NCBI GenBank assembly: GCA_024500155.1
Contig: CM044856.1
Coordinates: 49,786,303-49,850,302 of the forward strand
Source of the DNA: Chenopodium formosanum
Taxonomy: Eukaryota; Streptophyta; Magnoliopsida; Caryophyllales; Amaranthaceae
Direction of reading: 5' to 3'
Length of the DNA: 64,000 nt
Position numbers and translations under genes: made by a program. The notes beneath the pieces were generated by a model. It had not been told where the DNA came from, ran no database searches, and saw only the letters and a list, made by a program, of their open reading frames with translations. This document shows positions 12,269-23,556 of the stretch, piece after piece; within the stretch, counting starts at the first letter, position 1, and every line of letters begins with the position of its first letter.

Positions 12269-13776
12269 TGATAAGTGACTTTTATGTCACTTTTAGGGTG
12301 TTTATTGAGTCGTTTTCCTGCTTATTTTCCAAAAATTTAGCCCATTTTGTCCTTTATTTCTATTATTTGCTTATTCACGTCTTTTATCTTTATTTTGAGT
12401 ATTTTAGTAGTTTTTAATAGTTTTTAGCTTATTTACTTAATTTATTTAATTTATCTTATATTCTATGTTTATATTTTAAGTTTTTATTTCTTGTTTTCTA
12501 ATAAGTTCCTAGTTTCTCTCATTTTCTTATTTTATTTTATTTTCATGTTTGTTCTCTTTATTTTATTTAATTTCTTTTGATTTTATTTTTTTTATGTTAT
12601 TTTTATTTTAATTTATTTTATCTTTATCTTTATTTTATCTTTATTTTATTTTATTTCGTGGTAATACCCTCGTGTTTTTGGTTGTTGGTGTTCCGAGTTT
12701 CAAGTTCAAATCGTGTTCGGGGTCCGAGGTTCGAGGCAAATGCACCAGCTCCACCACTGCTTCCCCCCAATTCGCACCAGCAGCCCCTGCTCCTCCTTCT
12801 AACACCCACACCTCATACAACAACAACAATACCAAACCACCTTCTACCAACCTCCACCATCTACCACGTAACCCCAACTGCAAACAACCACCACAACTAC
12901 AACCACCAGCACCTCACCTCCAATACACCAACAACCAACAACCCGTGCTCCCTCAAGCAACAGCCGCACACCACCACCTTCAGCCACCCAAACCACCAGC
13001 TCCACCAAAATCACCATCAAACGCAACCCGCTCCCACAACAACCAATTAACCACCATTTCACACCCCTATTCCACCGTCACACCACTCCCCTGCTACCAG
13101 CACAACTCGAACCACCTCACCTCCAACACACCTCAAATTCATCTCCATTCACCACCTCCAACCAAACCCACGCAAATACCACCCACAACGCCTCAACTCA
13201 CCTCACACCAAGAACCACCTGAACCACCATCACCAACCAATCCCCTGCTCCCATAAACCACAGCCTACATCACCAAACAACCACCAGCAACCCAATTACT
13301 CACCAACAATAACCACCAGCTCTTCACCCACAATCTGCCACAAATTGCAACCCCGAATCTCCCAAGCAACATCCGAAATTCAGAGCAAATGAAAATCAAT
13401 CAAGTTCGAGCAAACCAAAGGAGTTCGGTCGAAGTTCGAGTCAGAAATTTTTGAGGTTTTGTAATTTGAAGAGGTGTGGTCGAACACACCCATGGTTTGA
13501 CAGAACCAACCCCGTAGTTCGGCCGCACCAACCCATGGTTCGACTGAACCATTTCACGAGCTTCGCGCGTGACTTTTAATGAAAATCGAACGGCTGCGAT
13601 ATGATGATGCTTGATGATGATTTTCGATGAAGGGTTAAGATGATGCGTAATGGTGATGAAATTTCAGAGCAGCCACGAGAAAGGGAGAGTTTAGGGGGTC
13701 TGATGTTTAGTGGGTTTGGGTGGGAATTTTGGGGGTTTTTGAGTTTATTTTTCCATTTTATTTTCTTTTCTTTTAT

Positions 13777-13809
<33 letters not shown>

Positions 13810-14826
13810 GTTTTTAGTTTAGTATTTTAATTGTTTTAGTTTAGTTTTATTTCTTTTTAATTTCTTTTATATTATTTTAGCTTGTATGATAAAATACCCT
13901 CTTTGGGTTATTTTCTAATAATTTTCAATCAACATTTTATTTTTAGATAGATTAGATTAGTTTAGCCTATATTTTCTCTCTCTTAGGGTTAGTTTAGGAG
14001 TAGTGTAGAGATAGAAAGCTTGGATTTCCATGGAGTTTTTGAGAGGTTGAAGAAGCAACTTTGTGGAACTTCTTCTCATCTATTCAATGAGCATTTTCTA
14101 ACGTTCTCTATTTCTTTGCTTAATTCATAGTCTTTTGATTTTTGTTTTTTGATTTGAGTAGATTATTTAGTTAGTTTGTTTAATCTTGTTTTTATTCTTA
14201 TTTTACCTTGTTTTCCATGTCTTTCTTCATTATGGTAGCTCAGGTCTTGTTCTAGAGAATTGGATGAAGGTTATATTAATGAATTGAATGATTGATTTAA
14301 TTAGTATGAAATTGTTTCTTGATTATTGTGTATGGTTGATGCTTTTGTGGATTAAAATCTTTCTAGCTAATCGATTCTATGCTCTTAATTGTGCTTTCAA
14401 TCAATTGTGTTAGAGTGAGTTGGTTGAGAGCCCTAAATTCTTCCATACCTTTGCTAGGCTAGTTGCACGAGAGTAAATTAGTTTAGTAGGATAATTAACA
14501 TGCTTAATTGTGCGAGAGTGAGTTAAATGTGTTGATGTTCCTAATCGAGGGCATTTTCATCTAATTGTATGATGTTGTTGAATGCATTGATGTAATTGGA
14601 TTACACCTTCCCTAGTTTTAGTTATTTGCTCTTAGTAGTATTTGGTTTAATCTCTCTATATCTCACAACCTTTCCTACTAGTCTAATTTGCACAAATTAA
14701 TACACTTAGTCCTTTTGGGTTCGACCCTTTACTTGCCACTAACTAGTTTAGTGTAGGTTTAGGTATTATAAATTTCTAATTTGGTTAGGGTTAGTAGTCC
14801 CAACGACCTACTACAAACTTCGATCA
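12269..14826 (+). repeat. LARD-1 3' LTR
   Basis: This is the second LTR copy (2558 bp), starting TGATAAGTGAC and ending CTTCGATCA directly before the AAACC TSD. It matches 3847-6357 throughout, with many single-base differences, a shorter poly-T run, a longer A/C-rich block and an extra segment near 14596-14617. Confidence 0.87.
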
Positions 14827-14831
14827 AAACC

Positions 14832-16312
14832 CTAGCATGTCACTAGGCAATAAAGATCAAATATATAGCCCTAACATGATACTAACACGAATATTAGGAA
14901 GAGAATAGGAAACATCACAATAATCGTAATAAGCATATTAGATATTAGAAATTACAGATACTTGGAAGATCAAAACACCCTAAAAAGACATTAGGAATTA
15001 TAATAACAACCTAGACATGATTTCTATATCATAATATCAATAAAATCAATTAAAGCACTTACTTGGTTGCCTCGTATCTCTTTCTAATAACAAAATACAC
15101 GCGTTAGTAATTTCAAGGAAAGTAATAATCAAAGAATTAAATTAAATAATTGAAATAAAGATTAAGAAAGTTCAGACTAGATTTGGGACCAAACCCTCAT
15201 AAAACCTTTCACGTCTAGGGCGAAGGCAACTTCGAACTTGGCTAGGTGTGTTTAGATCTTGTGAATGTGGAATTTTGTATGCAAAAGACTTGTTTAGATA
15301 AGAGATACATAGAGAGAGAGTAATCAAGAGATTCTTTCTTAGAATTGGTTATTGAAAAAGGGCAGATATGACCTCTATTTATAGAGAAAAATGAGGGTCG
15401 AAGAATAAGAAAAGAATTCGAATTCGAATCGATGGACAACAGTTTTTGTGGATTTTGTTTTTATCATATCTTTTGATCTAGAAGTCCAAAAAAGGCATAT
15501 GATATGTTTTTGGAAACTTCTTGAAGTCTAATTTCCAATCCAATAGGAATCAGAATAAAATATTTGTAGATAATATGATTTGGCGGAAATAGTAGGACGG
15601 TGTCAGTTTTGGATAGAGTTTCAAATCTCATTTATATCTTTTTTGTTATAGCTCGGAATTAATATTATAATATATCATTGGAAATATAATTTCTAGATCT
15701 ATCCAACCAATAAAAATTTGGATAAAGCTTATGAGGCACGAAAATAAAATTTGACGGTCTTTGAACATCTTTAAATTCGAATAGAATTAGGATTTAAGAA
15801 AAGGATAGTTTTAAAAAATGAAAGTTTTTATTTAACTCAAATTCTTTAATTTTATCTTTTCAAAAAGGATAATTAAGATCTTTTTAAAAACTTATAGAAG
15901 CTTCTAATTAATCCTAATTAGTTTAGGAATAGGATTAGACCTTTCGACCCTCCACATGATCATTGGGTCGTAGGAAAAAAAACCGGTTTGGGCCCAGTTT
16001 ATTATATTTGTCATACCTTCCTCATTATTTATCAGAATTGGGCTTATAATATATCGTTGGAAAGGTCTTTTCAAGCCCCATCCTACTACAACATTATTGG
16101 ACCCATATCATGGACCAAACTAAACTGGAATGCACGTTTTTCAAAAATAAGTTAAGAAAAGAAATATTTTCAAAAACAAAAAGAAGAGATATTTTAATAA
16201 AATCATCCTCATCACTGGACTTTTCACACTTTCGCTTTGTTCGATAATTAAATAACATGGAAGGTATTCATCACTAGGTTTGGTTTTAGGGAAACACATA
16301 TGGGTATCTACA
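14832..16312 (-). repeat. 5' LTR of the left Tat-like element, proximal fragment
   Basis: On the minus strand this begins TGTAGATACCC at 16312 and continues across LARD-1 into 3846-3210. The opening matches the LTRs that start at 36663 (plus) and 41936 (minus), including the segments corresponding to 'tcatcactgggtttggtttt' and the region around 'ttataatatatcg'. No coding sequence is present. The right flank (16313-16317, ATAGG) should be the TSD; its partner lies left of the window. Confidence 0.82.
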
Positions 16313-16578
16313 ATAGGGTTCTGGAAAACGTGCCCTACCCTCGGGTTTAATGACCTAGGGATTAGGGCAGTGCAGTTTTGCAGCGCCCTTTGGGATTTGG
16401 GTCTTTAAGGCCGCCATTCCCAGGGGGCATAACTGAGTGACATGTGTTGTCCATATGGAAGGTCCATTTGGACGTCTCTTAGAGGGACATGTGTCGCTCT
16501 CTTGTTGGTCCACTTGGGGGTACTAAAACTGTTACTCCACTATCTTTCATCAATCTTTTCCATCTGTTTCACACACAC
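16313..16578. other. Unassigned flank between two elements
   Basis: This 266-bp stretch outside the left Tat-like LTR has no coding frame. With 17532-17775 it appears to be the older target DNA of the inverted-LTR element. I recognise nothing specific in it. Confidence 0.4.
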
Positions 16579-17531
16579 TGTTGATACAAAAATTTTGTTA
16601 ATTATTAGGTGTCAGATATATGTAAATAAGGAGATAATATAAAAAAATAAGATATTTATCTTCAAAATCTCATAAATTATTATCTTTTACCCTACGACAC
16701 TTTATATAAAGAGGGTCATTTATAGGGTTTAAGGAAGCTCATATAGAAAAAGTCACAAGACCCCATCTCCTCCTACTACTAAACATTGTAGGTCCACCAT
16801 ATGGAATAAGCCGACAAGGCCCCGTACTATAAACACATATCAAAACCCTACCCCTTTGGAGAGAGGAGCCAAGATATTTACGAGAGTTGTAACCCATAAA
16901 TTATTAATGAATAATTGTTCCCGTATATTTTCTACCTCTTTATTTAAATATTATAGGTTTGAATTTTTACAGTTTACAAATTGGCACGCTTGGTGGGATA
17001 ATTTTCGCTCTTATTCTCCACTCTTCAAGTATCATAATTCGTAGATTTAAAGGGGGCATGCCAAGTTTACTTTCAAAATTCTACAGGAAAATTTCGAGAC
17101 CAAGTTGCATCCGATGTCAAATCTCCATAACAAGTCTCGAGGAGGCATTAATTTGTAAACCATAAAAATTCAAACATGCAATATACAAATAAAGAGATAG
17201 AAAATATAAGGAAATAATTATTTTTATTGATAATTTGTGGGTTCTCGTATATCTCTTGATTCCTCTTTCCAAAGGGCTAGGGTTTTAATCCATACTATGT
17301 ACTTACAATGTTTGGTAATAGGGAAGAGATGGGTTCTTTGTGACTTGTTCCATCTGAGCCTATTTAAAACCTAGAAACGACTCTCTTTATATAGAGTGTC
17401 GTAGAGTAGTAAATAAGATATCTATCAAATATTCTACGAGATCTTAAAGATAATATCTTATATTTTTTTATATTATCTCCATATTTTAAAATATTTGACA
17501 CCTAATAATTAATAAAATTTCGGTGTCAACA
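16579..17531. mobile_element. 953-bp element with two inverted LTR-like arms
   Basis: The left arm (16579-16978, plus strand) begins TGTTGATAC. The right arm (17531-17154, minus strand) begins TGTTGACACC. Read inwards, both continue with AATTATTAGGTGTCA, a segment with AGATAATATAAAAAAAT, a TATA-like TTTATATAAA/TCTATATAAA, a CTAGCCCTTTGG-like word and an end reading TTGAATTTTTA then GTTTACA. The whole unit is flanked by a perfect TSD, CACAC (16574-16578 and 17532-17536). A PBS-like sequence follows the left arm only. Only about 175 bp separates the arms, and no coding region is present. LTR elements normally have direct LTRs, so this palindromic form is unusual. Confidence 0.75.
16982..16998 (+). 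promoter_or_regulatory. PBS-like site after the left inverted arm
   Basis: TGGCACGCTTGGTGGGA begins three bases after the ACA end of the left arm, in the position and form of a retroelement PBS. The right arm has no matching site. The tRNA was not identified. Confidence 0.5.
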
Positions 17532-17536
17532 CACAC

Positions 17537-18778
17537 ATGCAAGGCTAATGCACGCGGTTCATTGCTTGGGTAGCAATGTGGTGCGATACATGGCTACGAT
17601 GTGCATCCATGCGATGCATAAACTCACGCAACAAGACTATTATGGTTTTGACTTGTTGCGTGAAAGTTCGCTGATGTGGTTGGTGTAACGTGCAAGAGAC
17701 ATCATCCACTCCCACGTTCATGGAGCATCAAGTAGTTGAGCGAGTAGTGGCTATGCAAAAAACTCCAAGTATTGGTGTTTGACACTTAGATATTATCGCA
17801 CTGCATAATTTTGTTATTTTTTTCTGATTTAATTAATTATACCGTAGAGATAGACTTAGGTGTATTACCACCGTGATTACGCAAGGCTACTCAAACTTAC
17901 TAAACAAAACCAATACTTTAAAACGGAAAACTTCATTACTCTTCTTTACTGAAATACTAGTATAAATAGTAACCATTATCATGAGTACTCAAAAATAAAC
18001 ATAAAAACCAACATTTCCTAATCTAGGTGAAACTATTCTTGGGACTCCATGTGCTCAATTATTAACTTCACTTGAAATTAGTCAACTCTGCTTCCCATTA
18101 AGTAAACAGGGTGAACCAAAACAAAACAAGAAATACGAATTAGCAAAGTATGCTAAGTACGATAAGTGCAAGATAATTAAACTCAATTTATTAGCAAACA
18201 TGCTTTTGAAATCAATTCTTCTCCAAAAATTAAACCAATAATTTCAACTCAAAATTCCAAAACCAATTTCAATAATTAATATCAATAGTCAATCTAATAA
18301 AAGCAATTCCTCTTTAAACTCCAATTCCTTTAAAACTAATTCCTCACCCAAATGTTCACACCCCCCAAGCCAGTTTCCTTATGTTACAAGGCTATTCTTA
18401 GAGAAAGACTCGGTCATACAAAGTCCAAAGTCTTATCAACTAAACCAAATCCACATAGTAGGATTACCAACATGCTTGTAAAGCATTAATAATAATTCAA
18501 TAAATCCTCTTTAAATCAATTAACTCCAACTTTTAATAATAATTCAAAACTCCTTTTCATTTAATTCCACATTCTTTCAAAATGAAACCTTTTAAACATG
18601 AATGATAATTTTAATTATTCAAAACATGATATAAAATCAATACTCAATTTAATTATTGAAACCAATTATTTAAACATACTTTTATTTCATAAATCATAAT
18701 TCAATTCAATTAATCTAATTCAATCATCATAAAATCATTCAAACATGTTTATTCAAACCAATAACTTTCAAGGTATCA
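17537..18778 (-). other. Unassigned flank and AT-rich LTR-like stretch
   Basis: Bases 17537-17775 are moderately GC-rich with no recognised content. From 17776 (TGTTTGACAC on the plus strand) to 18778 (TGATACCTTG read on the minus strand) the sequence is AT-rich and non-coding. It has the texture of a minus-strand gypsy LTR, for example a GGTGGTAATACACCTAAGT word near its 3' side, as in some chromovirus LTRs. I could not find matching TSDs at these boundaries, so the extent is tentative. Confidence 0.35.
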
Positions 18779-19799
18779 AGCTTCTGTGCTACCTATTTCT
18801 ATTTGTACACCAAGTTCTTCTTCTGTTGTTAGTCTTGATACTCCTGTTACAATACCTCTTCTAGATCCTGTTATTGTTAGTGTTGATACTCCTTTGAATC
18901 AAGCAGAACGTGAGGAAATATCAAAGAAAAATGCTGCTGATTCTGAAAAGAGAAAGAGAAGGTCAAAGGAATTGAAACAAAAAAAGGATTGAAAAGAAGA
19001 ATGCTAAAGTACCTTCTTTACCGGATGAAATACCTGAAGTATACAGTGATTTATTTGTGGCTAGGACATTACAGGAAAGAAAACAGGTTTATAAATCATT
19101 TACTGCAGAAGAGAAGCAGCTATTTGATTTTATGTTTTTTATCCTAGAAAAGAAGAAGAACCATTGGAGATTGTTGAAACTACACAAGGGAGAAAAAAAA
19201 AGGCAGATCTTGACTTAGAACTTCAGGGAGATACCTTTGTAGAATTTTCTTGCTTAGACATTGATATTTACATCACCAAGTTTGCATGATATATTAACTT
19301 TAGCTTCTAACACTTAGGTGGCTGGAAATATAGTCAACTGTTTTGCTTTTTTGTTTAACATGAAAGAAATGGAACTTGAGAGTCAGTATGGTAGAAACAA
19401 TCCAACAGGGCAAAAGCGTATCCGTAAATTTTGGTTTACACTCAGTGTTTTTGTAAGTACATTTGCTATTTTGTTTTTAAATAAATGTTGTTTAATTCCT
19501 TTTATATATTCATATTTTTGGTGTTTTTGTTTTAACAGCAAGAAGTTGAAAAGCAATATAAAAGAATAAAGAAGTATTATAAGAGACGTCAGAAGGTAAA
19601 AGAAGCAGAGGATGTAATTGAGGCTTTGCGTAATGGTGATGATCATGCTGCTTATTTGGATGCAAAAGAGGGTTTGGAGAATTTTAAAAAAAAATCATTT
19701 GAACCAATAGACATTTCTAATCATGAAGTTCTGCTAGAGATACAGATAGAGGTGGTGTGATAAATTTCCAGGAATTAAGGTCAAGAAATTGGATTTGGT

Positions 19800-20300
19800 A
19801 TTTTTCTATTCTTTTATTTATTTTCTACATTGTTTTAATTATATCGTTTACTGAATTTTTTATAACTAAACTTATTCAATGATATTTTGCATCTGATATA
19901 TGATTTTTTTTTTGTGTCTTTCATGATATCGTGCATATGATATACGATTTCCTCTATTAGTTATATGATATCATTTTTGTTATTCATTACTTCCTCAATT
20001 TCTTTTATTATTTCTACTTTTGATTTAAAAAGATATTAGTGCCTTTTGATATCCTATATTTGTTAAATTATTTCCTTTATTGCTCTCTTGATATATTTCA
20101 TGGATAGATAAATTTTTTAATATGCATAGTTGATATCCTGTATTGATTTATGATATCATAAATTATGATTCATGATTTACTCTATTTGTTTTTTGATATC
20201 CTTTGTTGTCATTTGTAATGTCCTCTATTTACTCTTTTGATATGTTCCATGTCATTGATGATTTCGTTTTACATTAATTAAATTTTTTATTGTTTTAATA
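19800..20300 (+). repeat. TATCCTCTATT-type degenerate repeats, forward block 1
   Basis: About twenty variants of GATATCCTCTATT or GATGTCCTCTATT occur at irregular 20-40 bp spacing within an intron of the protease pseudogene. All are on the plus strand. Confidence 0.7.
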
Positions 20301-20749
20301 ATATCGTGTAGTGTTTTTTCAGATATTTTTTCCTGTTCATAAGCACAATCATTTTGCAAATATTATTGTTAATACTATTGGAAATGAGAAAAGAAGACCT
20401 GCAGTTGAGATCATTGACAACCGAAGGGATAATATTATAAAATATAAGGGTAGAGATGATATGTTGGTAAGTATTTTTCATATGATCTGTAGGTTATATG
20501 TTTTATCTTCCATTATTAACTTCAATATTTAATTATTCATGTAGATTGATGTTGTACATTCAGCTGCTCCGAAAGTTTTCAAAAATCCTATTTTTTTAAT
20601 CTAAGAAACTGTGGCATTGAGTATCTTAATTTTAAATGGAGGTCATCCAAGAATATTTTGATTGTGGTCTCTATTTAATCAAATTTATGGAGTTATATAA
20701 TGGTGACCTCAATGAAACTCTATCAGAATTGAATTCGGAAATATATTAC

Positions 20750-21090
20750 TTTACCTTTTGTATTCTTTTAATTATGTCTTTTATAGTATAAATTATATCC
20801 TCTGTTGTGTTTTTGATGTCCTATATTCTTATCATAATGTCTTTTATTCTGTTGATGATGTCCTGTATTCTACTGATCATGTGTTATATTATTTTGATAA
20901 TTTCCTCTAATATTTTAATGATGTCCTGTAATATATTATGTGATTTCCTCTATTGTGTTGTTCATGTGTCTTTTCTAATATCTGTATCTTGTGTCTATAT
21001 CCTATATTTTGTTGCGGATTTATTTTATTCCTTCATATTATATCCTGTATTGATATAGATGATATCATATTAACTTACACTATGTGTGCA
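20750..21090 (+). repeat. TATCCTCTATT-type degenerate repeats, forward block 2
   Basis: A dense array in which units such as GATGTCCTATATTCT, GATGTCCTGTATTCT and GATTTCCTCTATTGT follow each other at roughly 22-30 bp. The orientation is the same as in block 1. The 83-codon ORF here is a by-product of the repeat. Confidence 0.75.
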
Positions 21091-21447
21091 TTTTTTATCT
21101 AAATTGATGATATGATATGTTGTTGTTTAACTTAATTTTATTTTTATCTTTTCTTTTTTTTTTTTCTTTTTTCTTTTTGCAGAAAGTCTATAGAAAGATT
21201 TTATAGATGTAAACCTGCTTTGGAGTTGGTATTTAGCCCTTTAAACATCTATGCTAATGCTATTTGAGCGGATTGTAGAAACTTTTGTCTAAAGAAAAAA
21301 GACATTCTTAAAAAGCAGAATATTAGAAAGAAACAGGAAGATTTGTTTTATGTTGAGCAAGCAAGAATTGAAAGAGAAGCCAAAGCTTCAATTACAAAAC
21401 TTAGTAAACAACATAAACTTGAATTAGAGAAACATTAAAATTTGTAA

Positions 21448-21450
<3 letters not shown>

Positions 21451-21540
<90 letters not shown>
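21451..21540. repeat. (TA)n and (TAGA)n microsatellite
   Basis: About 60 bp of pure TA dinucleotide is followed by seven or eight TAGA units, directly after the stop of the protease pseudogene. Confidence 0.95.
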
Positions 21541-21599
21541 TGTTTTTTTTTATATATATAATTTTATAATAGATTTTAATTGTAATTATGTTACAGATT

Positions 21600-22000
21600 A
21601 GTGTATGGAGGATATATTTTAATAATTTGAGGGTATCATTTGTTTGATGATATATACAGAATATCTTGTTTCGTTTCATCGTTATGTGTTATAGTAAATA
21701 TGATGATGTCTTTTATTTTGTTGACGAGGTGTTGTGTTTTTTATGATGTCTTAATTTTTTTTGATGATGTCTTTTATTATATTGATAATGTTGGATATTA
21801 TTGTCTTGAATTGTTTTTTTTTTTATGTCCTTTATTACATGAATGATTTCTTCTATTCTCCTTATGATTTCATATATTACTTTGATGATGTCCACTATTA
21901 TTTTTATGTTGTCCTATATTGTGCCTTATATATCCTCTATTTTATAAATGATATACAATTTACGTTAAATTATGTGTTCATTATAATAATCTTGATTTGT
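21600..22000 (+). repeat. TATCCTCTATT-type degenerate repeats, forward block 3
   Basis: Units of the GATGTCTTTTATTTTGTTGA and GATGTCCACTATTATT kind continue between the two convergent genes. All run forward. No gene is present here. Confidence 0.7.
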
Positions 22001-22836
22001 TATATGATAAATATGATACAGAATATATATATATATATATATTGTCAATTATATTATAAATAATATGTAATTACTTATTTTTTTACATATATTGCTAGAT
22101 AAATAATAGAAATAATAATATATTGGACAAAAGGGACATAGTCAAATGTATTATAATATTATAGAAATATTGTTCAAAACATATCTAAATTAGTTTTGGA
22201 TTTGGATTTTTTGTTCCAAATTCATTAGCTTGTATTGTAGCTGCCTTTCGCTTCTCAAAGTAACCTCTAATTCTCTTGTTTCTTCCAGGTGGCCTTCCTT
22301 TTGTTTTTGGACGTAAAGGATCAGGTACTGTTTTTCTTCTTTCCTCTTCTTCATTGATTTCCTTGATCTTTTCTTCATCAGTCTGAAATACTTTATTGAC
22401 TGCCTTATACATTTTGTCAAGAGATTCATCACACACTTTTTTAGCATCATCATTTGTTTGACAAATGCATACTATTATAGAAATTTCTTGCAATATTGTG
22501 TCTCTATGGAGTATCTATCATGGTAGCAACTTCTTCAACATTTCCTGAAAACTTTTTAAATAATAATTCAGTAATCATATGAAATATTATTTTTCTAATA
22601 CATAATATCATATTAATTACATTATTTTAAATAACATACCTTGTTTGTCTTCCCAAATACTTGCTTTTACATTTTTTTCTCCATCTTTTCATAATGTATT
22701 GTGGAGGAATGGTGAATACATTATGCATATGGATTACCCTAAGTATATGAAAATAAATAATACCTGTTCATATAAACATAAGTAACATATTATATCATCA
22801 TCAGAATATAAGATATCAAATATTACATAGACTATG

Positions 22837-23556
22837 TGATGTGAATTATTGATCCGAAAATCAACAAAACACAAGGGATATGTTTAAGTCTAATTCTATA
22901 CAGGAAATCCACCAAGAATTACACAAAAACTAAGATTAATCAATTAAGAATCCACCTAATTAATCAATCCAAACGAATGTTTTAACTAAAACAAGCAAAA
23001 CAGCAATTGATCACAATCAACAAAAAAACTCAAGTATGCAACTTAAGAAATAAATCTGAATATTAATATCTATGTATGTCTATTCGTGTGTTTACAGCCC
23101 TATTTATAAGACTTAGTTTTCCTAGGAAGATTAGGACAAGTCCCTAATTCAATCCTAATTAAACTAGAATTCTAACTTGCTTGAAGAGCAAGCACCTTGG
23201 CGCACAAGCATACACCAAACTGATTTATTTTGCTAACTAACTGATTTTTAAAGTAACTAAATAAATAAATAAAAATTAAAGAACTAAATAAAGATTAAGA
23301 TCCTAATGCTTGAACCAAGAAAAACCCTTTCAAGTGAAAGGTAAAAACTTGTAAGCAAAATCTAAGTAAAGAAAATTCAAGAAAGTTCAAGAAAGTGAAC
23401 TAGACTCCAAGAAAAGCCACTAAGCAAACCGTGGCTTTGCTTTGATATCCAAGAAAGTGTCCATGCAATGCTTGGCTTGAATCAATGTTTAGGGACAAGC
23501 TATCTTGATGCATGATAAGCAAATCTTCGAAGTTCTCCATGCTTAGACTTGCATCA
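22837..23556 (-). repeat. 3' LTR of the deleted gypsy element
   Basis: This 720-bp LTR is the copy next to the PPT (read on the minus strand). It differs from 27081-27800 at about five positions. On the minus strand it begins TGATGCAAGTC and ends TTCACATCA. Confidence 0.93.

Larger units (their letters stand above)
3847..14826 (+). mobile_element. LARD-1: non-autonomous Athila-like LTR element
   Basis: This is a complete 10,980-bp insertion with a perfect 5-bp TSD (AAACC at 3842-3846 and 14827-14831). It starts TGATAAGTGAC and ends TTCGATCA. The layout is a 2.5-kb 5' LTR, a tRNA-Asp-type PBS, one long ORF, a 2.3-kb non-coding 3' region with a poly-G PPT, and a 2.56-kb 3' LTR. No protease, reverse transcriptase or integrase is present, so it must have been moved by another element's enzymes. 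The LTR format, the PBS and the gag-like start of the ORF suggest the Athila lineage. The LTRs differ by many substitutions and indels, so it is not recent. A second member, LARD-2, lies at 54770-62263. Confidence 0.88.
18780..21437 (+). pseudogene. ULP1-like (C48) cysteine protease pseudogene with introns
   Basis: The product resembles ubiquitin-like protein (SUMO) proteases captured by plant transposons. Exon-like pieces are an N-terminal Ser/Thr-rich and basic segment (18780-18990), a segment with GNIVNCFAFLFN near 19321-19450, and one with FFPVHKHNHFANIIVN, then VEIIDN (20323-20466). It is followed by GT at 20467 and resumes after AG at 20545. A later piece has DCGLYLIKFMELYNGDL, and a basic coiled-coil tail ends at 21437. 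Candidate triad: His 20350-20352, Asp 20416-20418, Cys 20663-20665. Frameshifts after 18990, a stop after the exon starting at 20545 and a TGA in the tail make it non-functional. The usual His-Trp pair is His-Phe. The introns are full of the TATCC-type repeat. Confidence 0.7.

Noticed and set aside
12577..13256. Proline/histidine/threonine-rich ORFs in the LARD-1 LTR (also 4237-4580) as a possible secreted proline-rich protein gene
   Set aside because: All plus-strand frames are open because the block lacks G. It lies inside both LTR copies and has no start context or signal peptide.
17776..18778. A complete solo LTR with TSD
   Set aside because: The candidate flanks (ATTGG and AGCTT) do not match, so only an LTR-like stretch is reported.
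20807..22063. Met/Ile/Leu-rich ORFs that look like membrane proteins
   Set aside because: They arise from the AT-rich TATCC-type repeats and the TA microsatellite.
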